From contig NC_134367.1 in assembly GCF_035582795.1 (NCBI RefSeq), positions 114,786,062-114,850,061 on the forward strand: a DNA stretch of 64,000 nt, given 5' to 3'. The stretch's first letter is position 1. Each line of letters opens with the position of its first letter. Positions 33,891 to 44,000 of the stretch are shown one piece after another. The position numbers and the translations under genes were made by a program. The notes under the pieces are model-generated. The model searched no databases. It had not been told where the DNA came from and saw only the letters and a list, made by a program, of their open reading frames with translations. This DNA comes from Mycteria americana (Eukaryota; Chordata; Aves; Ciconiiformes; Ciconiidae).

Positions 33891-35844
33891 ACAGATTATG
33901 TCCCTGGATTCCTTCACATTATTAACAGGTTACAAGAGTGATTACACTTCATTTGCATTTGATTTATTTTTCTCCATTAAAGGAGAAGCCACTGGAGTCT
34001 GGAGATACTGAGCCCTGCCAAGGGATATTAACCTTCATTAGCCAGCCCTAGGTGAAGGGAGCATGGCTGGGAAGTCACCTTCAGCAGTCTCCAAGTGCCC
34101 TCCTATGAATCTTGTTAATAGCAGCCAGGGCCCAGAGCGATTCCCTTTCTCATCATCACTTCCCTGAGTTTTCAGACTGATGCTATGCAGTGAGGTCCCT
34201 AGGCTCTAGCCTGTAAGTGGCAGGAGCTCTGGATGAGCTGCACACTGTCATTTGCAGAAGATGGGGATGTGGCACACTTCTTTGAGGACTGCACCACAAA
34301 GGAAGCTGTGTCAGCTCTGAAGCAAAAAGAGGACAATCGTGAAGGGCCACCCCTTCCCTTGCCCCAGCTTGAGTGGTGTACTGCTACTCTTCCTGCTGAA
34401 GTGGCTCAGTGAAGAGGGGTATCTCCCTAATCTTCCTCAACAGGCAGTGTTGAGACCATCTGCTCTGCAGGGACCACCTGCTCTGCTCCTCCTGGCAGGA
34501 ACCTCTGTGTCTGCAGACTGGGGGGGTCTTCCTCTCCCTGTGTGGGAGCCCTAAAGTCATGCCCCATGCCACAAAGAATAACATTGATGAAGTGCATTGC
34601 ATTCACCGCATCTTCACCCTTCTCAACAGCTGATAGCATAAGCTGCTGAGAGCCACTTCTCTGTGGTGGCTGCTGGCCCACCTGCAAAGGCGTGAGTGTG
34701 CCACGATACACACGTGCCTTCCCCATGAATTCAAAGGGTTGTTGTGAACCCCTGTCACTCACGCAAAGATTAGGGATATTTACTTTATGGCTGTGATGAC
34801 TGGTCTCCCAGAGAAAGAGTGATTTAGGAGACTAAAACAGCTGGCCTGTTTTAGTATGGATCTGTTTATTGCTGTCTGCAGAAATCCTCTTCCAGTGGCA
34901 ATGTGTTGAATGCAAGTTACTGATGAGCTGTAGGCAGACTGGCTGTGGCTGTCTAGAAAACATCACAAGGGAGATGATCAAAATCCAGGGGGACAGGAGG
35001 AAGAATGGGCTTGGACAGGTGCATTCAGGGTTTTTTGCCCCTGATGCGTTTTGGTTTTGCAAGGTTGTATATGAAAAGCTTTCCAAGCAAGGAGAGACCT
35101 CTGTGAGCCCATTCTGCAAGGCTGGCTGCTCGACTGACAAGGCAATTTAGACTGGGAGTTGGGGAAACAAGAGGGGCTGGACCAGGTCAGGGTTAGTGGA
35201 TTATGGATCATTTAAATACCTTTAAAATTGAAGGGGAGCAACTGCAAAACTCAAAATGGTAAAAAGATATAACTAAACAGGCAAAAGAAAATAAATAAAT
35301 AATACATCACCAGGACAAAGAATCCACGATGGCAACAGGTTTTAGAGACATCATCTCTTAAGTAAGCATCAGCCAGATGCTGCTCAGTGACGAGTAAGTG
35401 TGTTGAGGCAGAGCAGTGATAAACTACAGCCCGTGGTGGGAGAGCTACCATCCAGCTTGCTGCCTTTGACGTCTGCTGCATTTAGGTGAAGTCAGACTGC
35501 TTGCAGAAGAGCAAAGGGATGCAGAGTGCTGGTCAGAATAGGGCATCATGTTTAACTGCATTATTGAAACAGGCATTGTGTGGAGGGAAACAGAGCACAT
35601 ATTATCTTACAGTTGCATCATGTGTTGGTCTTTGTCAAAAACGGACCACTGGACCATCTGGATTTGAAGCAGATCCCACAGGGCCATACTAGAAATTAGT
35701 TTTGTATGCAGTGTGTGCGTGTTGCTGAATTGTTGCTTTGAAGGAAAAAAGGAGTAATAAGGGCTGTTTCCTGAATATCCATCAAAGGTTGCTGGCAGCT
35801 GTGGATCACAGCAGACCTTGTTGTCTGACTTCTCTAGTGTGCCT
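33891..35844. other. SYNDIG1 intron 2, central non-coding stretch
   Basis: Unique intronic DNA between two old CR1 pieces. Nothing else is recognisable; the short overlapping frames on both strands show no domain or codon signature. Confidence 0.45.
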
Positions 35845-36400
35845 AGCATTTTAATACTGGAAGGGACTAAGTGACCATCAAGTCCAGCCTCCGGTATGCC
35901 GCAGGCAGCCCATGGCAGGTTATCTGCAGAGCCGCTGTTCAATCATAATATCTCGGTTGAGGTAAAGCACATAGCTTTCAGGGATAGCTAGCCTCAATTT
36001 AAGAAAGGGCTTCATGTAATAGAAAATCCAGTACAACTGCAGAAAGGTGTTCATCACCATCTCTGTTAAAAATCTGCACCTTGTGTCCGCTCTTCATCTG
36101 TTCTCCTTTCAGTCACGGGTTTCTTCTGCTTTTATGCCAAATGAAAGAGCTGTCTCTGATCAGAAATCACCTACTCATGCAGGCACTTACAGACTGTGAT
36201 GAAATTGCATCTTAAATTTATCTTACAAGTGAAGTTGGCTTCTTACTTTCTTCCTGTGTAGATGATTTTCTGCGGCATGACGCATGTACCTGCCTTCTGA
36301 TTCCTGATTTCTCCAACATACTTGGGAAATGGTGGTACCAGAACTGGACCCATTATGTACGTGTCTGTAGTACTGTACTGTTCCTTCGCTCTCCATGGAT
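35845..36400 (-). mobile_element. Degraded CR1-like LINE fragment
   Basis: The + strand opens with ACTGGAAGGGACTAAGTGAC, then CATCAAGTCCAGCCTCCGGT, the reverse complement of a CR1-type 3' end. Further on it shows CACCATCTCTGTTAAAAATC near 36,056 and GGTGGTACCAGAACTGGACC near 36,331, the latter matching the region where CR1 RT encodes the LEYCVQFW-like box in reverse. Long substituted stretches lie between. It is old and 5'-truncated, and its internal boundaries are uncertain. Confidence 0.55.
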
Positions 36401-37220
36401 CACGTTTGTTCCTCCTGTGGTGCATCACAGAGGTTTATTTTCAGCTTGCTCTTGACTGAACACTCTGGTCTAGTGGTCCTTCTCGGGATTGCTGCCTTGT
36501 GAAACACAGTTCAAAGTGCACACCCCACATTCAGATCTGTGTACAGCCAGCCTTGCTCTTGTGCCAGGTGATTCCTGCTCCCAAGCCATGGTCCTTTCAG
36601 GAACGGGGTGTCTACATGATTCAGTATCCCATCTTAAATATCCTCTTCTCTCTCCCCTCCCTTCTGCGCTCATTTGCTGAGGAAGCATTACGATCAACTG
36701 AAGCAGCTGGTTGAATTTCACGGACTAAAATTCATTGAAGTTTCAGCTTCATTCTATCAGTCTCCAGGGTGGCCATGTTTGTGGTTATGTTCAAGGCTGA
36801 CTTCTTGCACAGGTCATTTGGGAAGTGTCAGAAGCAGTCCCCTTGAATACAGAGGTCAAGGTTCCCTGTTGGATTGCCTAGCATCCAAATTTCAGGTGCT
36901 GCGAAATCCCATGCACTCCGTGTCTGGGAAGTAGACACCTCCCTTAACCCAACAAAGTTCATTTCTCCTCTTCATCTTTTGTCACATCCACAGTTTCTGC
37001 AGAAGTCCAGTTTATATCCTGCCCACATCGGTTGTGCCTAATCCGTTTTAGGGCTGCAGAGATGTGCACCAGTGAAAAACATGCGTAAATAAGACAGAGT
37101 TGAAGAGCTTGTGTGGGGGCATCTCAGCTGGTTCACCCAGCGAAAGCCTTCCCTCCGATAGTGTCATCTAGTCCTCTGGGGAAACAGGTCATCGTCTTCA
37201 GGTCCTTTTCCTGCAGGGTG

Positions 37221-37445
37221 GGAAGGGAAGGGAAGGGAAGGGAAGGGAAGGGAAGGGAAGGGAAGGGAAGGGAAGGGAAGGGAAGGGAAGGGAAGGGAAG
37301 GGAAGGGAAGGAAAGGAAAGGAAAGGAAAGGAAAGGAAAGGAAAGGAAAGGAAAGGAAAGGAAAGGAAAGGAAAGGAAAGGAAAGGAAAGGAAAGGAAAG
37401 GAAAGGAAAGGAAAGGAAAGGAAAGGAAAGGAAAGGAAAGGAAAG
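37221..37445. repeat. Two-phase pentanucleotide array (GGAAG)18-(GAAAG)27
   Basis: There are 18 perfect GGAAG units at 37,221-37,310, switching with no interruption to 27 perfect GAAAG units at 37,311-37,445. The array is homopurine on the + strand. The first half has repeated GGG runs spaced by AA, a pattern able to form G-quadruplexes, and the whole tract could form intramolecular triplex. Open frames of over 100 codons cross it in several frames on both strands (KGREG/KERKG or FPFLS-type repeats); these are repeat artefacts. It lies in intron 2 of SYNDIG1, about 3.5 kb before the second coding exon. Confidence 0.98.
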
Positions 37446-38519
37446 GAGCTGCTTGCCTTCTTTGTCATTCACTGTAATCCAACATTCATCTGGGCAGGGC
37501 ACTGTACTTTCTGCAGGAATTCATACGCTGGTGAGATGTCCTCTGGGGCCTGATCTCCTGGTAACTCCAGTCTTGCCTGCGCTCCTGAGGTCATCTCTTC
37601 CTCCTAACAGCCACAAACAGGCTTGTGGATAAACTGAGACTGAGATTGCTTTATCCTGTGCTGTCTTCTCAGCTGAACTCCAAGTGTGTTGGTGAGGGAC
37701 ATGCAGCAGTAGTCAGCGAGGGCGAGGAGGGTTGTTGTCATTGCAATAACTGCTTTTGTGACAAAGGATCCATTGGAAGCAGGAAATCCCCACTGTGTGC
37801 TTAGTAATTTCAGAGATGTGTCATTTCTGCTACGGGGCCATTTGCACAGGTATCTGTTCTCACAGCAGCACCTTGCATGGGCTGCAGAGAGCTCAGCTCA
37901 CTTGGCAAGGGGAAGGACTGTGGACCTTGCTGAGATTACATCTTTCACGTTAAAGCACAAAGATGTGTCTCCAAGACAGAGCCTGACTTGCAGTGGAAAG
38001 GCGCCGCCTTCTGTAAATATTCTCTGTGCGTTGTGGTTAGAAGTGGTTGTGCAATTGCAGTGGAAACTGCTGGAACCAGATATCATGTCTGAAAAGGAGT
38101 TAATTCCTCAACATCCTGAAGAGACTGTCATCTGCTGCTGCTGCTGTTCCTTGGCACCCTGTGATCCTCCTGTCTCTTGTCACTTAGGTGGTTGCAGCTG
38201 CATCAGGATGTATTTTTGCCTTGTTTCATCCTAAGATTTTTCTAGCATCATGAAGACAGCGATGTTGTCTGACTGACAGGATAGAAGAGCTCTTTTCAAA
38301 GAGGATAACTCGATTGTGTCTTTACCACCTCAGCAAAGAGCCTGGAGTAACTGGGAGTTGTTAGGAGAGTAACGATTAGGGATCTTTGCTCTGCTGATGA
38401 ATGGAACATCTCAACCAAGAAAGGGATGCTCTTTGCCAGGTATTTTTTTTAATGGTTGCAGAAGTTCTCTTTTGATTGCTTATTATTTGGTTGGAGGATG
38501 CACTGGTGGTACACCTGTA

Positions 38520-38850
38520 GAAAGAAAAACCTGATAGTTTGATATTTCAGATTGCTTAAACTCATCTAGCTTAACATTAAATAAAGAAAAGTTTGTCTGT
38601 GCAGTCTTGCTTACCACCCAAACCTTGAAAATTAATTAGTTATGCTATTCCCTAACTTCTGCAGGAATTAAAAGCTTTCAATCATATTAGTGAAATTATG
38701 ATGTAATTGTGAAAAGTTCTATGTAAACTTATAAAGAGACTGTTAAACATGAAAGGAGCAGTGCTGTGGACAAGAATATTAGTGATTATGCAGGATTAGT
38801 CTGCTAACCCAAAGCGACTGTAATTGGTGAAAGTAATTCTGACTTCTCAG
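38520..38850. promoter_or_regulatory. Candidate conserved non-coding element (AT-rich)
   Basis: The block contains homeodomain-type cores in close order (AAATTAATTAGTTATG, GGAATTAAAAGC, TTATGATGTAATTGTG, TGTAATTGGTGAAAG) with no repeat signature and no ORF. It lies about 2 kb upstream of the second coding exon. This is inferred only from motif density. Confidence 0.22.
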
Positions 38851-39860
38851 CACCCCTAACATCCAGCTCCTCCAGTGTCAGGGTGCAGCTCTTGCAGAAC
38901 CAGGAACAAGTGAAGACAGCCAGCTAGGTAGCCAAATTGTCAAAAGCTTCCCAATGTGAGAAAGGTTTCTGGATAGGGACGATCTCTCGGTAAGTTCAGG
39001 ACTGGGTATCGTGTTGTAAGAGAGAGAACATTAGGGAGGAAGGTTTGCTTGGAGAAATGAGTGTTTAGGTGGAGGGCGTAGGAGGTACCTTTTGCTGTTG
39101 GATTTCTTTCTGTGATTTATGACCCCCCCCCCCGGTTCATATCTGCACTACATAGTCAGGACTTTCTGATCAGAATTATTCTGTCACTCTTGGTGATTGA
39201 CAGTCAGGTCATCTGATCCAGTGTGTACTACAGGGACTTTGTCCATCAAAATGGCATTCACAGTATAACTCTACTGTTCAATTAGTATGAGCCTATAGTG
39301 ACTTAAATCTTCCCCAGTAAGGGTTTTTATGTTAGCATAACTTAGAAAACTTCCGCAATTATCCTCTTGCAATCTAACAGCTACCTCTCCAGTCGGCATG
39401 GAAGCTCTCTGAGATGTCGCGACACCACCACCCTGAGAATGGTTAGCTTTGCAGGACCCTTCTTGCACCAAAGCTGTAACTCCAAAGCCTGGAATAACCA
39501 CAATCTCAGTGCCTGTTGTTGCACTCCCTGCAGGCGCGGATGAAGCCACCAGAGAGCAGGCTCTCTTCCGCTCCTGCTCTGCTGGAGAATTGTACTCGCT
39601 CAGCAGTGGGGCAGTCAGGTCCCTGTGGACCAGTCCTAGTAATCACCGTGAAAGAAACTTTTGCTAGGTCAGGGATGCTGCAGCGTGACCATGCGGCATC
39701 TAAGAAACGTGCCTGGGCAGGTGCTTCTGCCTACACACTGTAAATCTGGCAGCATCCCATTGCTGCTGGAGCAACTCATGCCTTTTTCTCTTTCAGCTTT
39801 TGCTACCTTGGTTCCTTATGCTTAGGTTTGCACCACATTTGTCACCTTGTCCCTATAGGG

Positions 39861-39892
39861 TAATGTCTGGCTGACATAATGTCTGGCTGACA
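39861..39892. repeat. 16-bp perfect tandem duplication
   Basis: TAATGTCTGGCTGACA occurs twice in direct succession (39,861-39,876 and 39,877-39,892). It is probably a recent slippage or short duplication event in the intron. Confidence 0.95.
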
Positions 39893-40895
39893 TTCTCCTG
39901 GCCACCTGAGCAGTGACCTTCCAGAAGACTGGCTTTTGAGTTGGGAGATGCAGAGCAACCAATGCTTACAGCTCCTTCTGCATTAGATATGTGGCATTAC
40001 GTTTCCAAAGTGCCAACTCACCCGGGTTCACCCTGGTTCATCTGGCTAGAGAGTTGCTTTCTTTCGGTCATGAAAGATGAACATGTAAAATGTGCCCTTT
40101 TCAGCTCCCTGCAGTGATTTCCAAAATCTCTTGTCATTTCTCGTGTCTTGCTTTCAAGTTCATGCAATAGTGATGGAGGCTGTGACATAGTTGGGGAATG
40201 GAGATTCCCCTGGTGTTCATAAGGAGGACACCTGCTAGCCAGTGCTGTGCATGCAGTAGGAGAGAAACACAGGGCTGACTTCGTGACGCTGGCTGGGGTG
40301 GCTTCCCCAGGCATTGGTGCTGACAGGGCAGCCACAGTCCCAGCCCGCAACATGCAGAGATAACCCTGCCTCTGAGCTGTGCTCCCACTTCTCTCCTGTT
40401 TGATTTTGGTGCAGACGTAAGGGTTCGGGTCTCTCAGCCTCCCTTCAGGGTGCTGCTAAAACAGGGGGTTAGTGCCCCAGTGAGCCTTTCAGCAGGGCAG
40501 GGAGGGAGATGTGCCACGGCCACAGTCCCAATCCTGAAGTCCTGAAGGATGCCACCGACTGCTGTGGACGCTGCAGGAGGGCAGGCTAACTCCTGTGGTC
40601 CCGTCGCTGTGGAGCCACAGCAGGGCAGAATGGGTGCAAGGGCCCTGATGAGTGGGGTACAACTGCCCCCAGAGCTGGCCCTGTCTAGAGACCCCTGCAT
40701 GGTAGAGACCCCAGGGTGGGTCACCAGAAGCCTTCCACCATGAGTGCTGGAGGCCTGTCTTGATGTTGAGGAATTGCCCTGGCGTGACTGGGGAGAGTTT
40801 ATGGGCAGATGATCACAGCCTTGGCCCACGACAGAGGAGAAATAATGATACCATTAACCAGCACCTCTACATTTCTCTCTCCCTTGCTATTCCAG

Positions 40896-41033
40896 AGCGA
40901 TTACTCAAGTGACACCGAAAGCGAAGACAATTTCCTGATGATGCCACCAAGAGATCATCTTGGCCTCACTGTGTTCTCCATGCTCTGCTGCTTCTGGCCA
41001 TTGGGAATTGCTGCCTTTTACCTGTCTCATGAG
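40896..41033 (+). CDS. SYNDIG1: SYNDIG1 second coding exon, residues 161-206
   Basis: The exon begins after the acceptor TTGCTATTCCAG and ends at GAG|GTAATC, giving 46 whole codons (phase 0 at both ends). It encodes [12 protein letters not shown], then [12 protein letters not shown], then the first hydrophobic segment [20 protein letters not shown]. Joined to the 160 residues of the previous exon, the paired cysteines become residues 191 and 192. In mammals these juxtamembrane cysteines are reported palmitoylation sites that affect SYNDIG1 stability and synaptic targeting. The segment belongs to the CD225/dispanin membrane domain, which continues in the next exon, outside this window. The acidic S/D/E stretch before it includes serines in CK2-like context, an inference only. 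The frame after the donor runs on in the intron to a stop at about 41,160 and is not part of the protein. Confidence 0.97.
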
Positions 41034-44000
41034 GTAATCTTAAAACGTCTCCTGCTAATTCAGTTTTGCATCCACGGAGTAGCCATCACCCCACACCAGC
41101 AAGGAAAGTTCACCAAGACATTGGTGAGACAAGACATGTGGGCAAGACATTGTCCAGGGTAGTGGGAGGTGGTTAAACAGGGTAGTGTGTTTAGACACCT
41201 TGATATGTCTCTGTGATAGTGGTGGTTGTCTTGTGAGGTATTTTACTGAGGGAGGAGTCTACAAAATATTTTACGTTTTAGTTGGCAATGGTCAGGTTCC
41301 ATGTCAGGTTATACAGTGTCCAGGTAGGGATTTTCTGTGGACATGACTTTTGAGTGGAAAACACCCTTGCTATCTCAAACATGTGGATTTCCCATTGGGA
41401 AAACTGATCTATTGGTTCCCAAGCTGATCATCTGGAAAAGCAAACCAGGTAAAATCCTTCCAAGAGCAGAAAAATAATGTCTGTTCTGCAGAAGCGAATT
41501 TGCTTTCCAGGAACCGTTTCCTTTCCCCCTGAAAAATTGCTCAGTCTGTTCTTCTTGTCCAATTTTAATATGGAAATATTTTTTACCAGAGGAGTGACAG
41601 TGTTCTGGTTTGTTTCCTTCATGAGACGGGCAGCTGGTTTCCAGCCTGTGCCTAACAATCACCTCATGCCCCATCATTTGTTTCGACAAGTATGTCTTCA
41701 TAAGTGCCTGCAGAGTAATTATTGAGTTTCCCAGCATGGCAGATAATGTAACGTGACAGAAAAGGAGTCACGCTGGAAGTCTCATCAGTGACTGCAAGGA
41801 AACGTTCGCTTATATTTCTATCTGCTGGTGGTAGCAATGCCTATCGCAAACTACAGTCTGTACTCCACAGCACCAAAATCATTCACCCTCTCGCCTGTCT
41901 TTCTGATTTGCCTGCTCTAAACATCTACCAGCGCTGGGTATTTGTCAAGACAGAGCAGGCACTGCAGATCTGAAGAATCCTAGTCTACAATATCAAAGAA
42001 AGAGACACAGCACTACTATTTTTTGCTTTAAATGAAGTGTCTGTCATTGAACTTGGAAGCCTCTGAGACAATTAAAGTTTGTCCAGTGGAAAATAACAAG
42101 TTTCCTTGTTTGAGTGCTATTGATTTCTCCAGTTTGGGTCAAGGGATTTGCCTGATGATGATGACAGCAAAAAGTAAAGCATCGGGTGGGATCCGCACGT
42201 GCTTTAGTATCCTGCTGTTTGGTCCTTCAGGCAGAGCTATTCGTCAGCAGTTTCAATGGCCACATCTCTTCATATGCATGGACTAGGCAGGATTTTTCAC
42301 CAAGGCTGCAGCCAAGGAAGGGTTGAGAGTTTGTCACTATTAGCAGTGTGTTTGTTCTGGGCTGGGGAAAAGAGTGCATTCATTAATTTCCTGCAGTAGC
42401 GTTCCTTCAGGAGGCCTGGGGATTGCTGGCTAGTTTTATCTAAGCAATGACAGCACAGCACAGTCCAACAAATGCAAAATAAACAACATAATTAAGTACT
42501 GAAAAGCAGTAAGCCTGAGAAGCTAAACGTGCCGAGAGCCAGTGTACGAAGGACAGGGCATCCACAATAGCTGTGAACTGATCCCAGGGGCCGGCATGAA
42601 TCCATAAGACCCTACTACCTTGACAGCAGCATAAGGAAGGTGGAAAAGTTCACAGAAAGGCAGCGAAAGATACTGTGCTGAAGGATTTAGGCCCTGGAAA
42701 ATGGAAACTTGGGTGTTGGTTTGGTTTAGCACAACGATGGGGAACTGCTGAATGTGACTGCCTAAAACTAGGAGCTGTCAGCAAGAAAGGTCAGGCAGGT
42801 GCTTTGCTTTGATGGGGCCGAGAGGCAGTAAATTAATCTGTGTTAATTGACCCCTTGGATTCACCAAGGCAAGCTGTGGCTAAATCCAGCCAGAGGAAGG
42901 ACTGTGCTTCTGAGGAGTTTTGACTTCTGCTTTTTGTTTTCGCATTGGAAGTAGAAATTTTTTCTTCTCTCCCCACTAAAAAATGGTAATAATAATAACA
43001 CCACCCCTGCATGCTCCTTTCCTCCCATCTCTCCTCTTAGCTCCCTCCTACAGCTGAATCAGCTGAGAACTCCTTTCCCAAATCTCTCGCAGAAAGATGT
43101 TCAAGTCCCTGCTCGTCCCAGTCCAGCACAGGCACGTCAGTCTGTCCGCTCCCCGAGTTCCCAGGCAGGCACCTTCGCTGCCTGCCTTCCCCTCCAGCAG
43201 GTCCGTCATGGCCCTGAGAAACCACCAGCCTTCACTGAAACTGGCACTTCTGCAAAACCCCACATCCAACAAATTGGCATTTTCCAGGGGAAAAATTAAG
43301 CTCAAATTAAGGCCAAAACCTTCTATGGCTGAGAACTGGCTATAATAGCTGGTATAAAAACCAAAATCCTGCAGCTAGCTAAGCTAATACTGACAGTGGT
43401 ATCAGTTCATACTTATGCTTATGGAGCATAAACCATTCAGAATGATGTTTTATATGTGAGATAGTAAAACATTATGTCCTATTAGTATGTGATTTCTATT
43501 TATATAGGTCTTTTAACTTAAACTTCTGAATAACATTTGAGATCTCTTGTAATACAAAAGGGTAGTCTAACATTCCCCGTCCTTTGTCAAAAGTCAGAAC
43601 TATAACTAAAGATCAAAACTTGGCACTTGAATTCAAACCTTTTTTGCAGTTGCTTGAGCTCTTGAAAATTTCATGTTTTCAAAAGTCTCCCGGGTAGCTC
43701 TACTAAAAAGGCCCAGTCTGGGAAAAAATTGTAACATGTAGGAACTTCAAAGGTGGTGGATGAATTCTTTGTGCCAGAGTTTAGCACTTGTGGTGAACTT
43801 TCTTTAAAAACCTGGTCTCCTTTAGGTGTGCAATACATTTACAGATGAAGGCCTGATTTGCAGAAGATACATTTGCAGTGCAGCTCAGTCCAAAGGGACA
43901 GGTGCTCTCAGTTTATTCCTGCAGCACCTGGCAGTACATTTATGCCGTATATGTCTATGTCATGGTGCAAAAGAATTATGCAAGGATCAATGTTGTAAGG

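Larger units (their letters stand above)
37446..40895. other. SYNDIG1 intron 2, 3' part
   Basis: Intronic DNA that includes an AT-rich block (38,520-38,850), a C11 run (39,123-39,133) and a 16-base tandem duplication (39,861-39,892). A 92-codon - strand frame at 39,271-39,549 matches nothing I know. The intron ends in a strong pyrimidine tract (40,866-40,893) and CCAG acceptor. Confidence 0.5.

Noticed and set aside
37113..37553. 146-codon + frame and 111-112-codon - frames with KGREG/FPFLS-type repeats
   Set aside because: They are translations of the pentanucleotide microsatellite, which is stop-free in several frames by its unit sequence.
40809..41162. 117-codon frame as a complete protein
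   Set aside because: Only 40,896-41,033 matches SYNDIG1. The flanking codons are intron sequence beyond clear AG and GT splice sites.
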